Assembly (NCBI RefSeq): GCF_000382045.1
Contig: NZ_KB907469.1
Coordinates: 1-64,000, forward strand
Source of the DNA: Variovorax atrisoli 110B
GTDB lineage: Bacteria; Pseudomonadota; Gammaproteobacteria; Burkholderiales; Burkholderiaceae_C
DNA length: 64,000 bases
Reading direction: 5' to 3'
Part shown: piece by piece, positions 26,265 to 33,952 of the stretch
Numbering within the stretch: position 1 is the first letter of the stretch
Layout: the number at the start of each line of letters is the position of its first letter
Made by a program: the position numbers and the translations under genes
Notes under the pieces: model-generated
What the model saw: the letters and a program-made list of their open reading frames with translations, nothing else
The model's database searches: none
What the model was told of the DNA's origin: nothing

Positions 26265-26711
26265 ATGAATCCACAAGCTACGACGACCCTCACGCTCTGG
26301 CAGACCATCGATACGCTGGCTGCGCAGTTGCCGTTCTCCACGCAGAACGTGGGCCGCACGTTGTCGACCACCCTCAGCGACACGCTTGCCGCTGGCGGCA
26401 ACGCATTCCAGTTCTTCGAGGGCTCGCCCGTGCGCCTTGCGGACGGCACCGAGCTGGCGCGCATCGACCTTCGCATCAAGCGCGAAGACGCAAGCAAGGG
26501 GTTTCTGGTGCTGGAGCTGAAGGGGCGCTGCGTGCCGCTGGGCGAAGTGCGCCAGCACTACGCCGCGCTCGAGATCACCGACGTGCCGCGCGGCCGTTCG
26601 CTCGACGAGGCGACCACTTTCACGGCAACGCCCGACTGGGGCCGGCTGTCTTTCGGCTTCACCGAGCGCAACCCGGACTGCCTGGCTTTCGTGGCCTTCG
26701 ATCCCGCATAG
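26265..26711 (+). CDS. candidate immunity protein for the VgrG metallopeptidase domain
   Basis: A 148-residue soluble protein without a signal peptide or recognised motif, starting 3 nt after the vgrG stop. It is acidic-polar with a predicted alternating strand pattern in the middle. In T6SS islands the gene directly after an effector gene usually encodes the cognate antidote, and its cytosolic nature would fit a toxin acting in the cytoplasm. The assignment rests on position only; a chaperone or adaptor role is possible. Confidence 0.55.
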   Translation: MNPQATTTLTLWQTIDTLAAQLPFSTQNVGRTLSTTLSDTLAAGGNAFQFFEGSPVRLADGTELARIDLRIKREDASKGFLVLELKGRCVPLGEVRQHYAALEITDVPRGRSLDEATTFTATPDWGRLSFGFTERNPDCLAFVAFDPA

Positions 26712-26746
26712 AACACCCGCATGGAACACTGCAAGAAAGCAGCCCG

Positions 26747-27190
26747 ATGAAGTACCACGTTCAGGAAGGCCAGTTCGACATCCCCGAAGACGGCCGCATC
26801 GACCGCTCGATGAACGTCCTCGCGATGCCCGACGGCTCCGGCACCACGCTCATCGTGAGCCGCGACGCGTTGCGAACGCAGGAAACCCTGGCGCAGTTCG
26901 TCACGCGGCAGATGAACGACCTGACGCGCCAGGTGAGCCAGCTCAAGGAGGTGTCGCGCACCGACATCGCCGTGGGCCCGGCCATCGCGAGCCTGCATGC
27001 CATCGAGCTCGTGACCCAGTTCAAGCAGAACGGCCAGGCATTGCACCAGCGCCAGGCCGTGTTCCTGCTGCCGCAGGACCCGGGCGGCAGGAGCGTGCTG
27101 ATCCTCACGGCCAGCAGCCCCGTGCCTTTCGATGCCGAGGCGATCGCGCTGTGGCGGCGCATGCTCGAGAGTTTCCAGCCGAGGGCCTGA
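26747..27190 (+). CDS. DcrB/DUF1795 (EagR-type) effector chaperone
   Basis: A 147-residue protein of the DcrB/DUF1795 fold: the N-terminal DIPEDGRIDRSMNVL and the C-terminal FDAEAIALWRRMLESF match EagR chaperones. These bind the transmembrane helices of prePAAR-containing effectors and keep them soluble until loading onto the spike. The gene directly precedes the Rhs effector (6 nt gap), which has exactly such a prePAAR and hydrophobic N-terminus. That context makes the role likely. It starts 35 nt after the candidate immunity gene. Confidence 0.8.
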   Translation: MKYHVQEGQFDIPEDGRIDRSMNVLAMPDGSGTTLIVSRDALRTQETLAQFVTRQMNDLTRQVSQLKEVSRTDIAVGPAIASLHAIELVTQFKQNGQALHQRQAVFLLPQDPGGRSVLILTASSPVPFDAEAIALWRRMLESFQPRA

Positions 27191-27196
27191 GGCGCC

Positions 27197-30100
27197 ATGG
27201 ACGGCAAACCGGCTGCCCGGCTGCATGACCCCATCGCCCACACCAACGCGCATGCGCGCTTCTGGGCCAAGTTCGCGGGCGGATTGATCGGCGGCATCGC
27301 CGTGGGCTTCGCAGTGGGCGTGGCGGCGGCTGCGGTGGTCGGCACCGGCGGCCTCGCTGGGCCGCTGGTGGCGGGCGCGGTGGTCGTGGGCGCGCGCATG
27401 GCCGGCGGCTACGTCGGTGCGAGCCTGGGCGAGTCGATCGCCGATGCGCTGGTGCCCGAGACGCTCACGGTCACCGGGATGATCACCAGCGGATCGTCGG
27501 ACGTGTTCATCGGCGGCAAGGCCCTGGGCGCGGCCCGGGCCTCGCCCGATGCTCCCATGGACACGGTGAGTTGCAAGAACGACTCGCCGCAGATTCTTCT
27601 TGCCGAGGGCGCGGAGACCGTGTTCATCAACATGGGCGTGGCCTCGCGCAAGGACGACCACACCGAGTGCGGCGCCAAGGTGAGCGACGGGGCGCCCACG
27701 GTCTTCATCGGCGGCCCGACAGCGCGCGTGCGCGATGTGGCCGACGAGGTGCCGCTCATCTCCAAGGTGCTGGTGACCATCTTCAACGTGGTCATGATCT
27801 ACCGCGGCCTGCGCTGCCTGCCCAAGCTGGCGCGGCAGGGCAAGAACGCGCTGCCTTGCCTGATCGAAGGGGCGGTGGGGCTTGGCATGGGCATCCACGG
27901 CATGGTCAGCTCCTTCGGCAATCCGGTGCACGCGGCCACCGGCGGCAAGTTCCTGGGCGGCGAGAGCGAGCTCGACTTCAGCCTGCCGGGGCCGCTGCCC
28001 ATTGCATGGCAGCGCTTCTACAGCAGTCACGACCTGCGCCGCGACGGCCCGCTGGGGCAGGGCTGGAACCTGCCCTATTCGATGGAACTGCGGCTGGGCA
28101 GCGACGACGAAGGCCTGCCTGTCGTCACGCTCATCGACGAGCAGGGCCGGCCGATGGTGCTGCCCGACATCGAGCCCGGCACGCGCCAGTACAGCCTGCG
28201 CGACGGGCTCGACCTGTGCCGCACCGAAGGCGGCCACTACTTCATCCACGTGCCGGGCGGGCTTTTCTTCCTGTTCGAGCCGCCGGCTGAAGGCGCGGCG
28301 CGCGCGCAGACGCTGAAGCTCGCGCGGCTCGAAGACCGCAACGGCAACTTCATCGACCTGCGCCACGACGCACAGGGCCGGCTGACAGAGCTGACCGACA
28401 GCACCGGGCGCCTGCTGGCGCTCGACTACCCGGGCGACAGCCGCCGTCTGGCGGCAGTGCGCCTGGCCGCCGGCGCACCGGGCGAGCTGCCCGGCCTGCT
28501 GGTGGCATACAGGCACGACGCCGAAGGCCGCCTGATCGACGTGACCGACCGCAACGGCGCGGTGGTGCGCCGCTTCGGCTACGAGGCCCAAGGCCTCATG
28601 AGCTTCCATGCCGACGCGGCGGGGCTGGAGTGCCATTACGAGTGGCGCGGCGAGGTTGGCGACGCGCACGTGGTCCGCCACTGGACCAACGACGGCGAGA
28701 GCTACACCGTGCGCCGCATGCCGCCTGCTGCGGACGACGAATTGGCCCTTGGCGAGACACTGGTCGTCGACCAGCTCGGCCGCGAATTCGCCTGGCACTG
28801 GAATGCCGACCGTCAGGTCACCGACTACATCGACGCGGCGGGCCGCCAGTGGCATGCGGAGTACAACGAGCTGCGCCAGCTCGTCGCCATCACCGAGCCC
28901 GGCGGCGCCACCACGCGCTGCAGCTACGATCCCATGGGCTTCATGAGCAGCCGCACCGATGCGCTGGGCCGCACGCAAAGCACCGGCTGGACCGAGTTCG
29001 GCGAGCCCTGGCGCCAGACCCTGGCGGACGGCAGCACCTGGACCTACGCCTACAGCGACCAGGGCAATCTGGTGCGCGAGACCGACCCGCTTGGCTGCAC
29101 CACCGAGTACGCCTACGACAGGCGCGGCCTGCCCATCGTCGTCACCGACGCCAAGGGCGGCACCAACCGCATGGCCTGGAACGAATGCGCGCAGCTGGTT
29201 TCGCTGACCGACTGCTCCGGCAAGACCACGCGCTATACCTACGACGGCTGGGGCCACCTGCAGACCGTGACCGATGCCATGGGCCAGCGCACGCGGCTGA
29301 CGCACGACGCCATGGGGCGGCTGCTGTCGGTGTCGCAGCCCGACCTGAGCCACCAGTCGTTCCGCCGCGATGCGGCCGGCCGCATCGTCGTCGCCACCGA
29401 TGCGCTGAGCCGCAGCACGCAATTCGCACTCGGCCTGCGCGGCCAGCCACTGGTGCGGCAGGACGCCGAGGGACGCCGCATCGCGTGGCACTACGACAGC
29501 GCCCAGCGCCTGCAGGCGCTCGTCAACGAGAACGGCCTGCACTTCGAGTTCGTGCGAGACGCCGCCGACCGCGTGGTGGAAGAGCGGCGGGTGGGCGGCA
29601 CGCGCGTGCAGGTGGAATACGACGCCAACGGCTGGCCGGTGTGCATCACCCATGTGCCGGGCATTGGCGACGACGACCTCGCATTGCAAGATGGCGCCGA
29701 GCCGCATCGCCCGGCCGGCCCCCTGCGCACCGAACTGCTGCGCGACGCCGTGGGCCGCCTCGTCGAGAAACGCACCGGGAGCCACCACTACCGCTACAGC
29801 TACGACCAACTGGACCGGCTGACCGAGGCGATCAAGCTGGAGGCGCCACAACCCGGCAGCGACGGCGAAGCACGCGCACTGCACCGCACCGTGTTTGCCT
29901 ACGACAAGCTGGGCCGGCTGATCGAAGAGACGGCCGTCGACGAACTCACCGGCGAAACCCACACCCTGCGCCACACGCACGACGAACTCGGCAACCGCAC
30001 GCAGACCGTGCTGCCCACCATCGCGTCGCAGCCGGGCGTGCAGCGTGCGTTGAACTACCTGTACTACGGTTCCGGCCACCTGCATCAGGTCAACTTGTCG

Positions 30101-31621
30101 CAGCAGCACGGCGATGCACCCGAGGTGCACCAGCTCATCAGCGACATCGAGCGCGACGACCTGCACCGCGAAGTGGCGCGCAGCCAGGGTGCGCTGCACA
30201 CCCGATTCGCGCTGGACCCACTGGGCCGGCGGGCCGCGTCGTGGTGTCGCCCCGGCGGACTGGATTCGGCATTCACTACGCAAGACCCGAGCTGGCGCCA
30301 GGCCATTGACGCCACGGGCACCCCCGGGGCCCGCCTGCTCGACGGTCTGATGAAGGAATACAGCTACGACCCCGTGGGTGAGCTGCGGCAGAGCCGGCAT
30401 TCGCTGCAGGGCACGACGGGGCACAGATACGACGCCACCGGCCGCATCGAAGAGAGCGTGCGCAGCGCGGCCAACAGCGAACGCTTTGCCTACGACCCAG
30501 CAGGCAACCTGCTCGACGCATCAACCGCGCCCGGCTACGTGCGCGACAACCTCGTGCGCGTGTTCGAGGACAAGCGCTACAGCTACGACGGCCACGGCCG
30601 GCTGGTGCGCAAGCTGTCGGGCAGGCACACCGACCAGCGCTTCGAATGGGACGACGAAAGCCGCCTCGTGGCTGTGCACACCACGCGGCGGCCGGGCACG
30701 CCCGAAGCCACCACGCAGGTCACGCGCTTCGACTACGACGCGATCGGGCGGCGCGTGGCCAAGCACGATGCGTTCGGCAGTACGCGGTTTGTCTGGGAGG
30801 GGATGCGGCTGATCGAGGAGCGGCGCGGCTCGCAAGTGACGAGCCACGTTTACGAGCCTGGCAGTTACATGCCGCTGGCGCGGCTCGATGCCGCCGCTGG
30901 CGAGGCTGGTGCCGCTGCACCTGCGAACATCTTCCACCTTCACACGGATCAGGCCGGCCTGCCTGAGGAACTGACGGATCAGGCCGGCCGGATATGCTGG
31001 CGAGCGAGCTATCGCACGTGGGGCGGTGCTGTGACCGAGCAGTGGGAGTCCACTTTGCTCGACGGCCGCGCCGCCTCCCCTGCGAACAAGGCACTGCCAA
31101 GAATCGAGCAGAACATGCGATTCCAGGGCCAGTACCTGGACCGCGACATCGGCCTGCACTACAACACCTTCCGTTTCTATGACCCCGACATTGGCCGCTT
31201 CATCAGCCCGGACCCCATCGGCCTTGCTGGCGGGAACAATCTGCAGAGCTATGCGCCCAATCCTGTGTCGTGGATCGACCCGTGGGGCTGGGCGCCCAAG
31301 GCACCTTTGTCACTGCCCGATGGCTACAGGGCAAGAATCGACCGATTCAACACGAGTACTGGTTCGTCTTTCGAGATACACGTGTACAAACCCAACGGGA
31401 CCGAAGCTGGCATCTACGGGCCAGACGGCTTCTTCAACAAGCACGGTACTGTCGGCGCCGAAGTGAAGGTCACGCCGAAGGTATCCAACGTGCTGAACGG
31501 CATCGCCGTCGATGAATTGAGAAAAATAGGAAAACTGCCTGCTCTGGGAACACCCAACAGCCGCGTAGCGGCCAGAGAGTATTCGGAGCGCGTGCGCAAG
31601 AGCGGGCTTTCAGGATGTTGA
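27197..31621 (+). CDS. rhs: prePAAR-PAAR-Rhs T6SS effector with C-terminal toxin domain
   Basis: A 1474-residue polymorphic effector. Residues 6-15 are an exact prePAAR motif (AARLHDPIAH), followed by hydrophobic segments (about 27-75), a PAAR domain (about 90-180), a further membrane stretch and a long RHS/YD-repeat shell (about 265-1340, with many GRLxxxxD and YDxxGR units). The core ends at DPIGLAGG (about 1339) and a WIDPWGW junction. The last about 110 residues are the variable toxin (FEIHVYKPNG, GFFNKHGTVGAEVKV); I do not recognise its fold or activity. The DcrB-type chaperone is upstream, candidate immunity genes follow. Confidence 0.92.
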   Translation: MDGKPAARLHDPIAHTNAHARFWAKFAGGLIGGIAVGFAVGVAAAAVVGTGGLAGPLVAGAVVVGARMAGGYVGASLGESIADALVPETLTVTGMITSGSSDVFIGGKALGAARASPDAPMDTVSCKNDSPQILLAEGAETVFINMGVASRKDDHTECGAKVSDGAPTVFIGGPTARVRDVADEVPLISKVLVTIFNVVMIYRGLRCLPKLARQGKNALPCLIEGAVGLGMGIHGMVSSFGNPVHAATGGKFLGGESELDFSLPGPLPIAWQRFYSSHDLRRDGPLGQGWNLPYSMELRLGSDDEGLPVVTLIDEQGRPMVLPDIEPGTRQYSLRDGLDLCRTEGGHYFIHVPGGLFFLFEPPAEGAARAQTLKLARLEDRNGNFIDLRHDAQGRLTELTDSTGRLLALDYPGDSRRLAAVRLAAGAPGELPGLLVAYRHDAEGRLIDVTDRNGAVVRRFGYEAQGLMSFHADAAGLECHYEWRGEVGDAHVVRHWTNDGESYTVRRMPPAADDELALGETLVVDQLGREFAWHWNADRQVTDYIDAAGRQWHAEYNELRQLVAITEPGGATTRCSYDPMGFMSSRTDALGRTQSTGWTEFGEPWRQTLADGSTWTYAYSDQGNLVRETDPLGCTTEYAYDRRGLPIVVTDAKGGTNRMAWNECAQLVSLTDCSGKTTRYTYDGWGHLQTVTDAMGQRTRLTHDAMGRLLSVSQPDLSHQSFRRDAAGRIVVATDALSRSTQFALGLRGQPLVRQDAEGRRIAWHYDSAQRLQALVNENGLHFEFVRDAADRVVEERRVGGTRVQVEYDANGWPVCITHVPGIGDDDLALQDGAEPHRPAGPLRTELLRDAVGRLVEKRTGSHHYRYSYDQLDRLTEAIKLEAPQPGSDGEARALHRTVFAYDKLGRLIEETAVDELTGETHTLRHTHDELGNRTQTVLPTIASQPGVQRALNYLYYGSGHLHQVNLSQQHGDAPEVHQLISDIERDDLHREVARSQGALHTRFALDPLGRRAASWCRPGGLDSAFTTQDPSWRQAIDATGTPGARLLDGLMKEYSYDPVGELRQSRHSLQGTTGHRYDATGRIEESVRSAANSERFAYDPAGNLLDASTAPGYVRDNLVRVFEDKRYSYDGHGRLVRKLSGRHTDQRFEWDDESRLVAVHTTRRPGTPEATTQVTRFDYDAIGRRVAKHDAFGSTRFVWEGMRLIEERRGSQVTSHVYEPGSYMPLARLDAAAGEAGAAAPANIFHLHTDQAGLPEELTDQAGRICWRASYRTWGGAVTEQWESTLLDGRAASPANKALPRIEQNMRFQGQYLDRDIGLHYNTFRFYDPDIGRFISPDPIGLAGGNNLQSYAPNPVSWIDPWGWAPKAPLSLPDGYRARIDRFNTSTGSSFEIHVYKPNGTEAGIYGPDGFFNKHGTVGAEVKVTPKVSNVLNGIAVDELRKIGKLPALGTPNSRVAAREYSERVRKSGLSGC

Positions 31622-31633
31622 TCATCAAGCACC

Positions 31634-32098
31634 ATGAAAATCATCAAGTTCAGTGAAACGAGCGACGGCTACTCCATGGACAGCTCCGCTTATCCGGCCT
31701 ATGTACGGCAGGTAAGCAGTCTGGTGCCGACGGACGCTCTCGAATTCATGAGTGCAGCATGGCACTATGAGCATCGGGACGAGCGATGCCCGCACGATGC
31801 CAGGCTGGAGCAGTTGCTCGTACGAGAGTTCGAAGACGGCGACTTCCGGGCGAATGACATCGAGATGCAACTGGCCGGAGCGCATGGGAATCGCATCACG
31901 CTGCACTATCGCGACGTGCAGTCCTATGCGGTCGAGAAAACCAAGAGCGATTGGCCCGCTGGCGACAGGTCTCACGGCGATTGGCTCATCGATGAAATGC
32001 TGGTGCTCGAGGACGGCTTTCTTAGTCACGAGATCGTCTTCACGAACTCGGTAATCAAGGTCAAGCACAAGGATCTCAAGTACGCAGTGGTGCCATGA
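31634..32098 (+). CDS. candidate immunity protein for the Rhs toxin
   Basis: A 154-residue cytosolic protein beginning 12 nt after the Rhs stop, with lower GC than the Rhs core. It is rich in charged residues (for example HYEHRDERCPHDARLEQLLVREFEDGD) and has no membrane segment. Position directly after the toxin module and independent base composition are what is expected of the cognate antidote. Its stop overlaps the next ORF by 4 nt, so both are translated as a pair. No known family is recognised. Confidence 0.6.
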   Translation: MKIIKFSETSDGYSMDSSAYPAYVRQVSSLVPTDALEFMSAAWHYEHRDERCPHDARLEQLLVREFEDGDFRANDIEMQLAGAHGNRITLHYRDVQSYAVEKTKSDWPAGDRSHGDWLIDEMLVLEDGFLSHEIVFTNSVIKVKHKDLKYAVVP

Positions 32099-32433
32099 CC
32101 ACAACGGCCCTCAGCAAACTGTTGGCGTACTGGACGGCGCAGCCGACCGTGATACCGCTGCAGGAAGAGCTGCGCCTGATCCGCGCTATACGCGCGCTGG
32201 ACATCACCGACATCGCGAAGGATCTGGCGTCGTTCATCTCGCTCATCGAGATCGTCCAGCGGTCGCATGCGAGCAACGGAATCTTCGAGATGACCGAGGC
32301 CGACGAAGTGCACACCGTCGGCTTCTTCCAGTGGCTCGAGAGCCTGGAAAACAAGCTTGGCGTGCCGTTGGCAACGCACGCCGATGGCCTGGACCTGACC
32401 TGCGCCGAACTGGCGAAACGGATGCCCCGATAG
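32095..32433 (+). CDS. small protein in the Rhs immunity cluster
   Basis: A 112-residue, mostly helical soluble protein overlapping the preceding candidate immunity gene by 4 nt (ATGA). No recognised domain. It may be a second immunity protein retained from an earlier toxin, or a partner of the preceding one. It ends 8 nt before the next small gene. Confidence 0.55.
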   Translation: MTTTALSKLLAYWTAQPTVIPLQEELRLIRAIRALDITDIAKDLASFISLIEIVQRSHASNGIFEMTEADEVHTVGFFQWLESLENKLGVPLATHADGLDLTCAELAKRMPR

Positions 32434-32441
32434 AGTGCCGA

Positions 32442-32768
32442 ATGCTGGACCTCTACTTCGTCGAGCCGACCTGCGGCCACTTGCCGAAAGACCCCCGTGG
32501 CCTTGAGCATGCGGGCTCTGTTGATATGGATGCGCATCGCGCAATCGGAGCCCTCTTGGACAGATGTGCCCAGAAGGGCGTAAACCTCGACTACTTCGAC
32601 GATTCGCTGCTGCGCGCCGAGCAGGTCGTGACCATGCTCGAGGTATTCACCGTCAACGCCCCTGAAGCTGGCGCTCAACACGCGCAGATCGCGGCCTTCA
32701 AGTCGACGCACGCGATCTTGACCCAAGCGAAGGCGCAGGGCATGGGGCTCGCGGCGTTCTGCGACTGA
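32442..32768 (+). CDS. small protein in the Rhs immunity cluster (second)
   Basis: A 108-residue protein, chosen start ATG at 32442 inside a longer open frame whose N-terminal part overlaps the previous gene in another frame. It has helical character and no recognised domain. Together with the two genes before it, it forms a three-gene run behind the Rhs toxin, a layout typical of stacked orphan immunity genes. Whether it is expressed is uncertain; the ribosome-binding site is weak. Confidence 0.45.
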   Translation: MLDLYFVEPTCGHLPKDPRGLEHAGSVDMDAHRAIGALLDRCAQKGVNLDYFDDSLLRAEQVVTMLEVFTVNAPEAGAQHAQIAAFKSTHAILTQAKAQGMGLAAFCD

Positions 32769-32779
32769 CATTCAACTCC

Positions 32780-32917
32780 ATGAGCGCATGGCGCCTGCAC
32801 CGCCGTCATTGGTTGCGGACGCCCTTTTTGAAGCCCACAGACAGTGCGGAGGGCTACGCGGCACTCATCGTCGCATTGAAGGCGTCGCTGTCCGCCGCTC
32901 GCAGCAACGGTGCTTGA
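32780..32917 (+). CDS. short ORF, possibly a gene remnant
   Basis: A 45-codon ORF after the immunity run (starts MSAWRLHRRHW). Its length and Arg-rich start suggest a remnant of a displaced immunity or toxin piece, or a spurious frame. It has no recognised motif. Confidence 0.2.
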   Translation: MSAWRLHRRHWLRTPFLKPTDSAEGYAALIVALKASLSAARSNGA

Positions 32918-32936
32918 AAAAAGTTTGTCCAAGCAG

Positions 32937-32965
32937 TTGACGATTGTGTAAAGACTATTTACAGT
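32937..32965 (+). promoter_or_regulatory. sigma-70-like promoter
   Basis: TTGACG at 32937-32942 and TACAGT at 32960-32965 with a 17-nt spacer, in a local AT-rich stretch. It lies 30 nt upstream of a GTG-started small ORF and reads toward a strong terminator at 33237-33275, so a transcript of about 300 nt is predicted. Confidence 0.55.
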
Positions 32966-32995
32966 CCATCCCACTCAACGCCAACAGGACCCAAC

Positions 32996-33205
32996 GTGAA
33001 AGCCGCAACGATCCGCATCTACAGCACTTGCCCCGCATCGGGCAACGTGTTCGTGCGCATCGCTTCGCACGATGGCCTCGGCCTGCAGCCGCTGCTGCAG
33101 CAGCAGCAATTCAATCAACTCCCGTATCCGACGTCCATGCCGCAGGCCAATCTGTGGCCGTGCGATTACCAGGATCAGGTGCAACCGGGTGGAGGGCGCG
33201 CATAG
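32996..33205 (+). CDS. small ORF (69 aa) between promoter and terminator
   Basis: A GTG-started 69-codon ORF preceded by AGGAC as a weak ribosome-binding site. The product has a Gln-rich middle (QPLLQQQQFNQLPYP) and no known domain. It is enclosed by a good promoter and a strong terminator and precedes the tRNA array. It could be a small protein, or the unit may encode a small RNA with the ORF being incidental. Confidence 0.4.
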   Translation: MKAATIRIYSTCPASGNVFVRIASHDGLGLQPLLQQQQFNQLPYPTSMPQANLWPCDYQDQVQPGGGRA

Positions 33206-33236
33206 GCGCAGACCTCCCAAGCTCTCTCTCGAACAG

Positions 33237-33275
33237 AAGAGGCCCGGACACCGTGAGGTTCCGGGCCTCTTCGTT
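33237..33275 (+). terminator. rho-independent terminator
   Basis: A 12-bp GC-rich stem (AAGAGGCCCGGA with TCCGGGCCTCTT) with an 11-nt loop followed by CGTTTTC. It ends the small-ORF transcript and insulates the tRNA array downstream. Confidence 0.8.
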
Positions 33276-33369
33276 TTCATGCCATTCGTTCACGAGCAGC
33301 GATCGTGCTGCCCGCACGCCCTTGTGAGTGCTCCTTAAAAATTCGCGACAGCCAATGGTTTCCTTTTCA

Positions 33370-33446
33370 GCCCCGGTGACGCAACTGGTAGACGTGTCCG
33401 CCTTAGAAGCGGAATTCTGGGAGTTCGAGTCTCCCCTGGGGCACCA
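33370..33446 (+). tRNA. tRNA-Leu-like (anticodon UAG), lacking the long variable arm
   Basis: A 77-nt cloverleaf with encoded CCA. Acceptor GCCCCGG pairs with CTGGGGC, discriminator A; anticodon stem TCCGC/GCGGA encloses CTTAGAA, giving anticodon TAG (codon CUA). The GGTAGAC D-loop and A73 are leucine-like. Bacterial tRNA-Leu normally has a variable arm of ten or more nucleotides, here only five. It is the first member of an eight-gene array and is not the usual housekeeping form. Confidence 0.75.
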
Positions 33447-33452
33447 ATTTCT

Positions 33453-33530
33453 CTGGGTGTAGTGTCAATCTGGTAGACGGCCTGCCTTGGAAGCAGGAGG
33501 CTGCAGGTTCAAATCCTGCCACTCAGACCA
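33453..33530 (+). tRNA. tRNA-Pro (UGG)
   Basis: A 78-nt cloverleaf ending in encoded CCA. Acceptor CTGGGTG pairs with CACTCAG, discriminator A; C1-G72 and A73 are proline identity elements. Anticodon stem CCTGC/GCAGG encloses CTTGGAA, anticodon TGG. T arm GCAGG/CCTGC is perfect. Second of the array, 6 nt after the first. Confidence 0.8.
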
Positions 33531-33553
33531 TCTTTTCTCTTTCGTTTTTTTGT

Positions 33554-33629
33554 GCGTGTGTAGCTCAACTGGCAGAGCACTGGACTCCAAACCCAACGGT
33601 TGAAGGTTCGAATCCTTCCGCGCGCGCCA
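33554..33629 (+). tRNA. tRNA-Trp-like (CCA) with weak anticodon stem
   Basis: A 76-nt cloverleaf: acceptor GCGTGTG pairs with CGCGCGC (two G-U pairs), discriminator G as in Trp, D stem GCTC/GAGC, T arm GAAGG/CCTTC. The anticodon loop CTCCAAA gives anticodon CCA, but the anticodon stem CTGGA/CCCAA has mismatches at both ends. Function may be impaired. Confidence 0.72.
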
Positions 33630-33641
33630 ACCGATTTTTGC

Positions 33642-33717
33642 CGGCCCTTCGCCTAGTGGTCCAAGGCACCGGGTTTTGATCCCGGGATCCAAGGTTCGAA
33701 TCCTTGAGGGCTTGCCA
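33642..33717 (+). tRNA. tRNA-Gln (UUG)
   Basis: A 76-nt cloverleaf: acceptor CGGCCCT with AGGGCTT leaves the first pair open, and the discriminator is G; an open or weak first pair with G73 is what glutaminyl-tRNA synthetase prefers. D stem GCCT/AGGC, anticodon stem CCGGG/CCCGG around TTTTGAT, anticodon TTG. CCA is encoded. Confidence 0.78.
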
Positions 33718-33738
33718 GCTTTCTCTTTTCCTTCTTTC

Positions 33739-33814
33739 GTTCCGCTAACTCAGTGGCCAGAGTGCCTCCCTGTCCAGGAGGAAGCCAGGGGTTCGACTCC
33801 CCTGCGGAACGCCA
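33739..33814 (+). tRNA. tRNA-Asp (GUC)
   Basis: A 76-nt cloverleaf: acceptor GTTCCGC pairs perfectly with GCGGAAC, discriminator G as expected for Asp. Anticodon stem CCTCC/GGAGG encloses CTGTCCA, anticodon GTC. T arm AGGGG/CCCCT. CCA is encoded. A pyrimidine-rich spacer precedes it. Confidence 0.8.
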
Positions 33815-33840
33815 TTCGTCAAACGACTTTTGCTTTCGAT

Positions 33841-33926
33841 GGATCGTGAGCAGCACTGGCGACTGCAGCGGGCTGTAACCCCGTCTCCTTCGGGAATACT
33901 TCGTTCGACTCGAAGACGATCCACCA
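33841..33926 (+). tRNA. tRNA-Tyr (GUA), class II
   Basis: An 86-nt cloverleaf with a long variable arm around CTCCTTCGGGAATA, as expected for bacterial tRNA-Tyr. Acceptor GGATCGT pairs perfectly with ACGATCC, discriminator A. Anticodon stem GCGGG/CCCGT around CTGTAAC, anticodon GTA. T arm CTTCG/CGAAG. CCA is encoded. Confidence 0.8.
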
Positions 33927-33952
33927 ACGACGCCATCATCAGGCGTGATTCC

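Noticed and set aside
32331..32441. N-terminal extension of the 108-residue ORF
   Set aside because: It overlaps the preceding ORF entirely in another frame and the Arg/Trp-rich sequence looks like a shadow.
22530..32768. A complete T6SS or a prophage
   Set aside because: No sheath, baseplate, membrane complex, ClpV, integrase, capsid or terminase genes; the VgrG/PAAR/Rhs genes are explained as a T6SS auxiliary cluster.
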